Shown here piece after piece: positions 52,318 through 61,934 of a stretch of DNA of 64,000 bases. This DNA comes from an uncultured Muribaculaceae bacterium (GTDB lineage: Bacteria > Bacteroidota > Bacteroidia > Bacteroidales > Muribaculaceae), in contig CAUBJF010000002.1 in NCBI GenBank assembly GCA_958436175.1, forward strand, positions 310,001 to 374,000, given 5' to 3'. The notes below the pieces were generated by a model. The model was not told the DNA's origin. It saw nothing but the letters and a program-made list of their open reading frames with translations, and ran no database searches. The position numbers and the translations under genes were made by a program. Each line of letters starts with the position of its first letter. Position 1 is the stretch's first letter.

Positions 52318-55300
52318 TTAATATTCCAGGTCCACATCGAACTTTATTACTTGTTCACGCCGTAGAGGAATGGCCGTATTTGTGTCAGTATTTTCAGGCG
52401 TATATCGCATTGAGGCGGTAATGGTGTCTATATACCAACCATTTGCCAATCCTCCGTCAGGATAGATTACCAACCGCATATTTCCGCACTTGAACGACAG
52501 TTCGCGCCAATGGGAAAGAGCTCCCGGCGACTGGGATTTAATTGTCTTCAAAGAGCCGTTGATGTGATCCTCGTTTTCGAGTTTATACAGCCATCCTCGA
52601 CAAAGATCGTCAAGTATCATATCACGTTCAGCATTATCTTTCAGATTAGCTGTAATACTTCCTCTGCGCTCAATATTTGAATAGCGTTCAAGAGCGAATT
52701 CAATCTTGAAATTCTTATCTATACGCATTATAAAATACTCTATCGTCTGAAGGGTGATAACCATTCCCATTATACTCTTCAGATGTTCGTCCTGATACTT
52801 TATTTCAAGCATATCGTCCACTGTTTTGCAATAGTTGATAAACTTATCAATTATTGCTGATGCTTCGTTAGCGACAACTAAGCCAAGCTGATTTGACTTG
52901 ATATTCTTGTGTTCATCACCATCAAGGAAGAATACTTTTGTTTTTGTCTCAGCCGGCTCACTGCAATCTATTGCAGTAGCATCCAAACAGAGGTCTGCAA
53001 CTTTTGCACAGTATAATGTTTGATTTCCCCAAACATTGTTGAGTGCTGAATTTTCAACATTGTTTGTGAAATACAAAGTCTGTGACGCTTTTATATAAGC
53101 AATAGGATATACCCCTTGAGTTGCATAAGGATTAGGGATTTGAGCCACTTCCTTTACCCAACCTTTCTTGATTGAGCGCAGGGTTTCAAGGGCAGGTTCC
53201 GGTATATTCTCTTCAGAATTCGTCGCCACACAGAATGTGGTCATTGATTTACCTTTTTTGTTGAATATATCCAAATAATTGCCTGACCAACCCTGACTTG
53301 GGTCATTTACATCATCATAGTTCCACTGAGAGTAGTTATTGTTAGTAAACAACACAACTTCACCCGCTGTGGCAGCGAAATCGCGTTCCATTGATACTAT
53401 ATCAGTCTCAGAAGAATGATTTGAAACAGATGCAATCTCTGCCGGCAATACTCCTCTGGATTCTTCTTCTTCCTGTATCCAGTCAAGAGCTGCTTGAATA
53501 TCAACATAACGCATATACCGTAAAGTATATTTATCAAGGAGCGCATCTTTTGTTTTTGCGGCTTTGGCAGCAAGTAGCATTCCTTTAGACGACTCGATGA
53601 TATCTTTCATCAGAGGCACACTTGTCATCTGTAAGGCATAACCGGCACCACCGGGATTCGTATCGAAGATACATATATGACCGTTGGGCATGATGGCAAA
53701 ATCGACTGCGCCAGTCTCTTTACCAAGTTTTTCAAGAAGTGAGCGAGTAAAAACAATCCCTAACGTATAGAGCAAATTCAATTCTCCACTACGGTTGTTT
53801 ATCCATGAATTTGCCCCCTTGTGTCGAATCCTTATTTCGGCATAGTCAGTTTGCACAAGATCTCCGATAATCATATTCCTTCGAATATAATTTTTATCAT
53901 TTGAACCCCGGCATGCTTTACCGACCATTTTGCCATGGATGGCTCGGTGGTACAATGGTCCTCTTTCCGTTTCTCCCTCCTTCTTTTTGGGTATTACAGT
54001 ATTCATATCCAATGGCAGATCATCAATTGTACTTTCACCGCGAGCCTGTCTCTCTTCGAGAACCATTCGCCCGCATCTGGTACAATAGCAATATCCAAAA
54101 CCGCTGCCCTCGTTATAGTAGAGGATTTTGGCATTACCAGACTCACGATTACTTCTTACAGAGAAAAGATGTGGCTCCGTCACGTTGTTAGTCCAGTCCA
54201 TTGTGTCAATGAGCTGTGCGCTAACACGAGTAAACCGATTATTATCTATAATACGGCTTTTATCTTCACTCTTATCCGGAAGAAATGATACCGGCTGGAC
54301 AAGTTCTACGTAGTGTCTTCCGTTAACTTCCCATGGTATTGGGCTATCGATACTTGGATCATCAACTACACATTTATCATTATTGCGATAAATCTTTTTG
54401 TAAGTTGAGATTCCTTTATACAGATCATGAGTCTCAATGCCACGTACAATATATGCAACGCCGTCAACAACGACAGAATTGCCAGGTGCATATTGAGCTA
54501 TTGCCTCACGTAACCCATAGGATGGATTCGAGGATATTTTTGAAGAAAGGAAGCTGGATTTTGTGCTTGTACTGAGATCAAGAGTGAGCACATTTACAGG
54601 CATGTTGGCATTGGGCGTGAAACGGCTTGTAGCCCAAAAATCAAGAAGTCGCTGAGTGAGAATCTCGAGATACTGTATTCTCAGTTTATTTTGGAATCTC
54701 TCTTCGGTCGTATTTGTACCCTCAAACGCCAGTTTGATGTCCTCAAGACGAGTGTTGAGTTCCTGATAACAACGTTCATTGTTCTCTCGGGCTTGTCCGA
54801 CCACATAGAGGACTTTCCCGTCAAAGACTGTTCCTTCCAACAGCTGTTCCAAATCGGAAATTATCTCGGAGGAAAGAGCCTGACTACATGCAGTATTGAA
54901 AGCAGCATATTGTGTACCTGTCTCATCGCCTAATTTTGCAGTTGGAGCTTTTATCTCGCCGTTCACATCAACGATGTCTCTACGACCCGATTGCTTTTGA
55001 AGGGTATATCGGGTATAATAGTTAAGAACCATCTGCGTCAATTTACCTCCATCGTCACCTGCGGAAAAAACGCCGAAAGCTCGGATTAAATAGGAATTGA
55101 CATGACGTTGAACTACCTGTGGACTTCGCAAGTCTACCTGAGGTACCTTCACGGGCCGATTAATAATGGTTTCAAGCGGAGCCTTAACGGTTCTCAGACC
55201 GATGGCGTCACTACCACATAAAGTGATACAAGCACTGGTTACACGATTGTTTCGGCCGCTTCGACCGGCGCGTTGCTTATAATTAGCAGGCTGTGGTGGG

Positions 55301-58300
55301 ACGCTACTTAGCATTACGACCTCAAGATTTCCGAGGTCTACACCCATTTCCATAGTCGTAGAGCACGCAAGAATATTAACCTTATGCTTCTTAAAATCTT
55401 TTTGAAGCATTCGAGAAACACTCTTATCCACTTGAGCGGTATGTTCTGCCTGTATAAATAAATTGGGCCTTACGTGTAAATCTGTAAGGCGAAGTGAGAA
55501 TACTCCATTCTCACCCCAAATATTATTTTTCCAGAGCAGTGTCCTATTCCCTTGCGCCCATGAATTTACAAGTTCAGGGGTTATTTGGTCTTCATACTGA
55601 GAGTATGGGAACGGATCCCATTTCTCATGAAGATCCTCTCTTAGCGACACTGCCTTAGTTCCTATCAAATAGGGTGAAAGTCCTTTGAAATTCGTCTCTA
55701 TAGGACGTAGGCAAACAGCATGATGACCGGAATCATCAATATTGGTATCACAGAGATAGACATCCTCATATAGGCGGAACGATAGGTTTGCGAGATTGAA
55801 ACGGATATTTTCACCTCTATCTTTCACAAACTGCTCTTTATCGGTGTCATAATGGACGCCTTCTTCAAGAAGTTTGTTATCCGGATTAGTAAGAGTATCC
55901 CAAAGAGCGTCAACCACCGCATTGATTTCTCTGAAATACTTCCTGTTGATTTCAGAATCCTTCATGCCTGAATTATCTCGGCGAATCAGTTCATATAGAT
56001 AACGAGCTATACGAGATTGGGATACTCTATTTTCCTCAATTGTCGGTTTCTTTACAGGACGACGATGAGGCTTCTCTGATGCGAATCTCTGACAAGCGAA
56101 TATGTCGAGGTTTGAGCCATTGGGCAATTTTAAGAAGTAGGACTGATTGGAACGCACGGTGTAGTCCATGAATACCTCAATGAGATCCCGCCAATCCTTG
56201 TCACTTATCTCGTTTTCTGGATTAGTAAATATTTCATTAAACCCATTTACAGCTTCCGGCAGTTTCAGATCTTTTATCTGCGGATAATATGCATGGAACA
56301 TCCCTAACGTTTCCGGAGCCGACATAGAAGCAGGACGAATGGCAAGTAGAGACACCATTATCGAATGAACATACTTGTCAATCACACCTTCAGCCAGATT
56401 TCCATCTTCTTTTAGTTCCTCACTGTCAGCTGCCCTGTTGACAAACTGACGACAGAATGTCTCGCAATACTTGTCATTTTTAAGAAGCGAGGCAACATCC
56501 ATCCAACTTAAAGCCGGGTTAGCTTGGCGTTTAAGTCGATTGAATTTCAAATTCAATTCATCAAATTTTTCTTCAGTGATGTTAGGATCCATCATCATCC
56601 TGCGAAAATCATTAGCTGCTTTAAGGTTCTTTGCCGCCTTGGCCTTACGTATGCACAATTCATGATAGATGGTGCTGAAAACCCATAAGCGTTCCTGCTC
56701 AAGATTTTGTTTAAGAGTTGACTTTGCCGCCATCTGGCGACTGTCAGCAAAACTTATATACTGCTGTCCATCATGTAAGAGGAGCTCACCTGGTTTTGGC
56801 TCGAATTTCTCCAGATGATCGAGAATCGATGGAGCAAGTACTCTTGAGATAAATTCAGATGAAGCGCGGAACTTCTGTAGATAAGTATGATTTTCGTCTG
56901 TCGGAATATCAGATACTACTTCCTCCCCCTCAGTAGATTTCTTGCGTGTTAACTTAGAATTGCAATACGGACATTTGTTATGGGTATTCACAACAAGATG
57001 CCAGTCATTTTCTACCAGTTGACCATCGAGATATGGCACAAGACGGTCTCCTTCTGCCCTCATCGCTGCGTTACAATCGCCATCAAGACTCGCTGAATTT
57101 GAAAGTCCGACAACGGCATACTGCATCATTGAATCCTCGGCTTCTGCCTCTTCAATATCAAACATATCGCTATCATCCAGTTCCATGGGCTCATACTTAC
57201 CACCATCTTCTCCCGGATTAGTATTAAGACGAGTAAGCGCCACGAACTCGCCGCAGTGTTTGCAACGGCTAAGTTCGATTAATGGAACGTCCTTTTCATC
57301 CAGATTAGCAGAGGATTGTGTGTAGATCTTAAATGCTCCGTCCGAATGTTCCGTAAGTTTGACATATAGGCCGTTGTTAGGTACTCTATAAAAATAGTGT
57401 ACCTTAACTTTCATGATGGGATTACCCGAGGCATCATTAGGAACACGGGTACACATCTCATCAAGTTTTGCCAGTTTTTCCTCAATAGTCTCGTTTTTAT
57501 CTGGAAATAACTCATCAAGTTTTACAAAGTCCTTGTGGAATATCATTTCCCACCGAGGCTTATCGGCATTGTTGGGAATATTATCTTCTCCTATTCGTTT
57601 ACCACCTATTGGAGCAACCTGATGTACTGACACGCCGGTTATTCCAGAAATGAATTCTTTAAGTTGCCGTTTCTCTTTTTCAGGGTCAGAACCGTTACCG
57701 AAAGTCGCTGATGAAGTGGCAAAACGAATATCATGAGCGCTGACTCCAAACGCAAGCATGACCCGTCTAAGCAACATAGCCATTTCAGCAGCACCAGCCC
57801 CCGTATATGTATGAGTTTCATCAATGACAATCCATCGCAAACTCTTGGCTTCATGGTCTATTATTGATGCGTCAGCTCCTCTCAAAAGTACATACTCCAA
57901 CATTGTCGGATTGGTGAGCAATATGTTGGGAGGTGTTTTGCGAACGTGCTTTCGTGTATATACCAGGTGTTTGAATTTGAAATCCTTCTTTTCTTCATCC
58001 CAGCCTCGCACTTCTAATATTCGTCGTCTCAGTACTTCTGCTGCATCAGAATGATCATCAGGCTTTGGCTCGTACTCAGGAAGGTCCCCATTGTATACAG
58101 TATAGGTTAGATGAACACCAGATTCCTTCTCGACAGTTTCGAGAAGTTCCTCAAGACGTTCTTTCTGGTCTTCCATCAGGGCATTTAGAGGATATAAGAA
58201 GAGCGCTTGTACTCGACCTAAAATTTGATTATCCATCAAATCCTTAGCAAGAGGCAGCATAAAACACTCTGTCTTACCTGAACCCGTACCCGTTGTTACA

Positions 58301-58632
58301 CATATGGACATGGGGTTGCCATCAACATCTTTCCCATTTAGTAATGTATTCCATGACAAATACTGATGCTCGTAAGGCTTGTATTTGCTTGTCCACAAAC
58401 CTCCGACAATTTCTTCCGCTTTTTCCACCGAGACACTATGCACTGGCTCATAGGAGTTCATGCATTGTACGAGTGGGAACGCATCTTTAGGCGCAAAGAG
58501 ATCCGACAGAATCTCACGGAGTTTTTCCGCTGATTTTGTCTGGCTGGCATTGTCCGTCTCAGAGCACCACATAGATTGTAATGCCCTGACTACAGCGTCC
58601 TTATTGTCATTATATAGATTGGAGAAATTCAT
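52318..58632 (-). CDS. Giant DEAD/DEAH-box helicase with DUF1998 (DruE-like)
   Basis: A 2104-aa superfamily 2 helicase. The Q/motif I region VTTGTGSGKTECF (about 108-120), motif II VIDETHTYTGAGAAEMA (about 268), SSATFGN (about 308) and the C-terminal helicase lobe with CSTTMEMGVDLGN and QRAGRSGRNNR (about 1120) are all present. Zinc pairs occur at CKHCG (about 460), CPYC (about 555) and CTRCG (about 1517). The DUF1998 signature FDTNPGGAGYA lies near residue 1660. A 750-residue insertion separates the two helicase lobes. Size and domain order match DruE of Druantia systems better than DrmA/DrmB of DISARM. It is flanked by the two paralogous genes with gaps of 8 and 57 bases. Confidence 0.9.
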   Translation of the reverse strand: MNFSNLYNDNKDAVVRALQSMWCSETDNASQTKSAEKLREILSDLFAPKDAFPLVQCMNSYEPVHSVSVEKAEEIVGGLWTSKYKPYEHQYLSWNTLLNGKDVDGNPMSICVTTGTGSGKTECFMLPLAKDLMDNQILGRVQALFLYPLNALMEDQKERLEELLETVEKESGVHLTYTVYNGDLPEYEPKPDDHSDAAEVLRRRILEVRGWDEEKKDFKFKHLVYTRKHVRKTPPNILLTNPTMLEYVLLRGADASIIDHEAKSLRWIVIDETHTYTGAGAAEMAMLLRRVMLAFGVSAHDIRFATSSATFGNGSDPEKEKRQLKEFISGITGVSVHQVAPIGGKRIGEDNIPNNADKPRWEMIFHKDFVKLDELFPDKNETIEEKLAKLDEMCTRVPNDASGNPIMKVKVHYFYRVPNNGLYVKLTEHSDGAFKIYTQSSANLDEKDVPLIELSRCKHCGEFVALTRLNTNPGEDGGKYEPMELDDSDMFDIEEAEAEDSMMQYAVVGLSNSASLDGDCNAAMRAEGDRLVPYLDGQLVENDWHLVVNTHNKCPYCNSKLTRKKSTEGEEVVSDIPTDENHTYLQKFRASSEFISRVLAPSILDHLEKFEPKPGELLLHDGQQYISFADSRQMAAKSTLKQNLEQERLWVFSTIYHELCIRKAKAAKNLKAANDFRRMMMDPNITEEKFDELNLKFNRLKRQANPALSWMDVASLLKNDKYCETFCRQFVNRAADSEELKEDGNLAEGVIDKYVHSIMVSLLAIRPASMSAPETLGMFHAYYPQIKDLKLPEAVNGFNEIFTNPENEISDKDWRDLIEVFMDYTVRSNQSYFLKLPNGSNLDIFACQRFASEKPHRRPVKKPTIEENRVSQSRIARYLYELIRRDNSGMKDSEINRKYFREINAVVDALWDTLTNPDNKLLEEGVHYDTDKEQFVKDRGENIRFNLANLSFRLYEDVYLCDTNIDDSGHHAVCLRPIETNFKGLSPYLIGTKAVSLREDLHEKWDPFPYSQYEDQITPELVNSWAQGNRTLLWKNNIWGENGVFSLRLTDLHVRPNLFIQAEHTAQVDKSVSRMLQKDFKKHKVNILACSTTMEMGVDLGNLEVVMLSSVPPQPANYKQRAGRSGRNNRVTSACITLCGSDAIGLRTVKAPLETIINRPVKVPQVDLRSPQVVQRHVNSYLIRAFGVFSAGDDGGKLTQMVLNYYTRYTLQKQSGRRDIVDVNGEIKAPTAKLGDETGTQYAAFNTACSQALSSEIISDLEQLLEGTVFDGKVLYVVGQARENNERCYQELNTRLEDIKLAFEGTNTTEERFQNKLRIQYLEILTQRLLDFWATSRFTPNANMPVNVLTLDLSTSTKSSFLSSKISSNPSYGLREAIAQYAPGNSVVVDGVAYIVRGIETHDLYKGISTYKKIYRNNDKCVVDDPSIDSPIPWEVNGRHYVELVQPVSFLPDKSEDKSRIIDNNRFTRVSAQLIDTMDWTNNVTEPHLFSVRSNRESGNAKILYYNEGSGFGYCYCTRCGRMVLEERQARGESTIDDLPLDMNTVIPKKKEGETERGPLYHRAIHGKMVGKACRGSNDKNYIRRNMIIGDLVQTDYAEIRIRHKGANSWINNRSGELNLLYTLGIVFTRSLLEKLGKETGAVDFAIMPNGHICIFDTNPGGAGYALQMTSVPLMKDIIESSKGMLLAAKAAKTKDALLDKYTLRYMRYVDIQAALDWIQEEEESRGVLPAEIASVSNHSSETDIVSMERDFAATAGEVVLFTNNNYSQWNYDDVNDPSQGWSGNYLDIFNKKGKSMTTFCVATNSEENIPEPALETLRSIKKGWVKEVAQIPNPYATQGVYPIAYIKASQTLYFTNNVENSALNNVWGNQTLYCAKVADLCLDATAIDCSEPAETKTKVFFLDGDEHKNIKSNQLGLVVANEASAIIDKFINYCKTVDDMLEIKYQDEHLKSIMGMVITLQTIEYFIMRIDKNFKIEFALERYSNIERRGSITANLKDNAERDMILDDLCRGWLYKLENEDHINGSLKTIKSQSPGALSHWRELSFKCGNMRLVIYPDGGLANGWYIDTITASMRYTPENTDTNTAIPLRREQVIKFDVDLEY

Positions 58633-58640
58633 ATATTGTA

Positions 58641-61151
58641 TTAAGTTGTTATCAAATCAATATCAAAGTTATCAAGTTCAAGCTGATATTCATCAATCAA
58701 TCGCTTTAAAGCTATGATGTCCTTTTGCGTTAACATCCCATTACGGAATTCTATTAACGGTTTGACAATCTTCTCTAAGACGCGACCATTATGGGCAATA
58801 TTAGATAAGATTGGGAAAGCATCAAAGTATATATTATACTTCTCGGCTATCAAGAAACAGTTCAGCACGTTGACCTTGGCTCTCATAAATGGTGGAACTG
58901 GCAAAGATCTGGGTGCAATATCTGTCAGGTGTTCGTTGACGGAACTCATATTCTGGAATAATACATCTCCCTTGCTAATTTGAGTATCATATTCAGCCGA
59001 TTGGGGTGCATCATCGCTCAGTACATTCCACCTTAAGAATGAAATGCCATACTTGTCGGAGTCCGGTCTGTCTCCAATACAAACGCTTAGCCATTCTGGA
59101 GCATTAGCATCAAGAATAGATGCCGCCCATTGTTCACCGGATTCCCACGCTGCGCGAGTTGCCATATTCTGAGTCCCGATGAGAGGGTATATTGAAGAAA
59201 GTGCATTGCAACTATAAGTGGAATATCCATGCTCGGAAAAACATGTAACGCGTAATCTGTCTTTCAATATATAAGGGATACGCACAATCGAATCACCATC
59301 CTTATAAGATATGATAATGTCGTCAAGATAAATCTCTTTTAACTTTACCGGCCTATAAACCGGAACTGTTGCATCTCCGATTCGGATGGCTACAGTCGAT
59401 GATAATGGCTTCTTATCACGATGAATTTTATCATGATAAGTGCATTGATTGTCGTCTATATCTTTGTAAAGTATGGTATTTGTATCAAGATCTCTTACTA
59501 TCGGGCCGGGAAGATAAATTGTACGGAGCAGCAACGCTTCTCCCTTAACTATGCTTCGAACGTTGATTAAACCATAAGGAGGCCTGGATGTCTTATCCCA
59601 AGGCACATATTTACCATTGCGCTTATATTCAATATTGTCGGCTATGGTTGTCGTTGTCGAGTCTTCGTCTGCGTCCTTTGTATTGAAGTGGCTTATTAGA
59701 ACATCATCCGGACCAAAAACAACCGGATATTCTTCCTCAATTTCACCGTAATCATCATCTTCGACCAGAATGCTTATCTTGTTTCCGTCATGATATTTTA
59801 CGGTATTACGATATAAGCGTGTAAATATCTGGTCGTACCCCATATGATTATACAACAGATGCATCTTCGAAGATTCATCTGTAATCGCAATCTGAGCAGG
59901 TATATAATTCCAGCGCCATTGTGTTATAGATCTATGACTACCGTTGCGGAAAGCCAATAGTAAATCTGAATCTATATCCGCGAAGCATCGAGAATCATAT
60001 AATACCGCAGTCTGTTTCTGACCTTTACGGATTGTTGACCAATTGACGGATTCATCAAGTTTCCAAAGCTGCATCCAATGGGCGAGCTCTTCTCGCTGCG
60101 CTAACCATTCGTTCCCTTCGGTGTCGAAGACAATGATTTCATATCGATCAAAATCAGAAGCCGGCACATCCGTAACAATAACAGAACGTTCTATGCGCCA
60201 TGCAATGAAACCATTATCACCTCCTGAGTTTACGAAACTAATTAGTGGATGTTGTTTATCCACGTCCTTTATCAAAGATTTGCCACGTAACCATCGAATA
60301 CCTACATACAGCCACTTTATATTGACTGGATCGTTTATTCCCCAAAGGTTAACATGCCTGAAGCTAAGGTATTCGTGCCGCTGACCGCCAACTTCTTCGG
60401 GATTTAGCCATAAACGGAGCTTACGAGTCATAGATCCTGAATCAGGCTCTGGTTGTATAATCCATTCTGAACGGAATTTCGCACGAATAACCTCATCATA
60501 AGCTCCGACTATCGCCTTAATCAGAGAATCCGTCTTTGTCTCAGAGTATTTATAATTACCGCTGAGAATTTCCTTTAAGAATAAATATAGGCTATGTCCC
60601 TGTGTAATCGATTCCTTAAAAGCGATGGCTCTACTTGCATCGTCTATATTAGGAAGATTCTCATCTTCGCCGTGATATATACGGCATAAAGCTTTAAGAA
60701 ACTTGCCATTATCATTTCTGCCAAGCTCGTGGTTTATTCCAAGGCCGCCCAGAACATAAGTTGAGTATTTCCATAGACTGGAGCCGCCAGCTGTCCGATA
60801 TACAAAGCGGCCAATGGGGAAACCTGAAATTTCCCATGCAAGCTTAAGAGACGCAGAATCTGTAGCGACAACACATTTGCGAGTCCCAATTGCAGGACTG
60901 TATTCCCGATGATACCATTCGGCTAAGTAAACCAACAAAGCAGTTGCAATCGATTGGTTTTGAAGCAGCTCGATAGGTAATGATTTTGATTTGTTCGCGC
61001 AATTTTTCAAGTCGGCCTGAAGTTGCGTGAATTCATCAGCACTGAGATGCAGACGCCAAACGTAAGGTTCGGTTACGTCCAACGCTCTCAAACGACTGCT
61101 GTAAAACTCATTCAGCCGTTTTACGCTTTCAGCGACAGTGCTTTTAGTCAT
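58641..61151 (-). CDS. Large protein of unknown family, paralogue of the 49.5-52.3 kb gene
   Basis: An 836-aa protein homologous end to end with the 909-aa product downstream. Shared blocks include EPYVWRLHLS, YLAEWYHREY, WEISG, LCRIYHGEDE, FRSEWII, MTRKLRL, WLYVGIRWLRG, RIERSVIVTDVP, WMQLWKL, LPGPIVRDL and the C-terminal FLIAEKYNIYFDAFPIL. No nuclease, methylase or ATPase motif is visible. It overlaps the HNH gene by 8 bases and lies 8 bases before the helicase gene, so it is translationally coupled to both. Confidence 0.75.
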   Translation of the reverse strand: MTKSTVAESVKRLNEFYSSRLRALDVTEPYVWRLHLSADEFTQLQADLKNCANKSKSLPIELLQNQSIATALLVYLAEWYHREYSPAIGTRKCVVATDSASLKLAWEISGFPIGRFVYRTAGGSSLWKYSTYVLGGLGINHELGRNDNGKFLKALCRIYHGEDENLPNIDDASRAIAFKESITQGHSLYLFLKEILSGNYKYSETKTDSLIKAIVGAYDEVIRAKFRSEWIIQPEPDSGSMTRKLRLWLNPEEVGGQRHEYLSFRHVNLWGINDPVNIKWLYVGIRWLRGKSLIKDVDKQHPLISFVNSGGDNGFIAWRIERSVIVTDVPASDFDRYEIIVFDTEGNEWLAQREELAHWMQLWKLDESVNWSTIRKGQKQTAVLYDSRCFADIDSDLLLAFRNGSHRSITQWRWNYIPAQIAITDESSKMHLLYNHMGYDQIFTRLYRNTVKYHDGNKISILVEDDDYGEIEEEYPVVFGPDDVLISHFNTKDADEDSTTTTIADNIEYKRNGKYVPWDKTSRPPYGLINVRSIVKGEALLLRTIYLPGPIVRDLDTNTILYKDIDDNQCTYHDKIHRDKKPLSSTVAIRIGDATVPVYRPVKLKEIYLDDIIISYKDGDSIVRIPYILKDRLRVTCFSEHGYSTYSCNALSSIYPLIGTQNMATRAAWESGEQWAASILDANAPEWLSVCIGDRPDSDKYGISFLRWNVLSDDAPQSAEYDTQISKGDVLFQNMSSVNEHLTDIAPRSLPVPPFMRAKVNVLNCFLIAEKYNIYFDAFPILSNIAHNGRVLEKIVKPLIEFRNGMLTQKDIIALKRLIDEYQLELDNFDIDLITT

Positions 61152-61932
61152 TTGATTTGTTAGATTCTATAAGTTCACGTAGTTGATCTGGTGTCAATAC
61201 AGAGCCATTGGCTCCTCTATGAATCATGCTATGGCAGTTACTGCAAAGCGGTATCATATCGATGATGGGGTCTACATTATGTTCTCCCTCTTGAGCCGAT
61301 ATTGGGACAATATGATGTACCTCTATAAAACCGGTGCCAATATGACCGTAAGTTTTTCCAAAATCCATACCGCATATTTGACATACAGCTCCATAATGTT
61401 TAAGGCAGGCTTGACGTAGTTTGGCATTACGTTCGTGTCGAGTTATCGACACCTGTTGTAAGGCTCCTTCGGTGTAGCTTCTGATGTCTTCTGCTTCAAT
61501 CGGGCAAAGAGGATCTTCAACCTGCAGTTCCCGATTCCGTACAACTTCACCGCCCTTTACATGTGCTGAAGATATAATTTCATTAGCCATACGGCTAATC
61601 TTTACCTTGCCTTTAAATAATTTGGATTCAAGGAATCCTTTGTAATACTTTAGTGCTGTAGAGTATTTGTCGCCAAACTCTGCATTTCGTCTTGAGGCTG
61701 CTGATGAATGGCTATTGAGTTTCTGCCGATAGGTTTCCAACTGATCAGTAGAATATGGATCATAGGCATTGCCGAATGACCTGTCAAAATAAGCACGTAT
61801 GAATTCGGGCAATTCTGTTTCTACAAAATCTGCCCATCCTTCAATTTCTGACATACCGCGATTCCTAAGCATCCCATTGCTCAGGTATGTGATGAAATCG
61901 TCGTGTTTATTTGAAGATAACGAATCTGGCAT
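61144..61932 (-). CDS. HNH endonuclease
   Basis: A 262-aa protein with a C-terminal HNH/McrA-type nuclease domain: CQICGMDF zinc knuckle, FIEVHHIVPIS (first catalytic His, about residue 215), the IPLCSNCHSMIH box (second zinc pair and last His). The N-terminal 170 residues are helical and probably a recognition domain. The start could be the GTG at 61938, overlapping the upstream stop, or the ATG at 61932, which is preferred for its spacing behind a GGAG. Context suggests a nuclease arm of the restriction-modification or helicase module. Confidence 0.87.
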   Translation of the reverse strand: MPDSLSSNKHDDFITYLSNGMLRNRGMSEIEGWADFVETELPEFIRAYFDRSFGNAYDPYSTDQLETYRQKLNSHSSAASRRNAEFGDKYSTALKYYKGFLESKLFKGKVKISRMANEIISSAHVKGGEVVRNRELQVEDPLCPIEAEDIRSYTEGALQQVSITRHERNAKLRQACLKHYGAVCQICGMDFGKTYGHIGTGFIEVHHIVPISAQEGEHNVDPIIDMIPLCSNCHSMIHRGANGSVLTPDQLRELIESNKSND

Positions 61933-61934
61933 AA

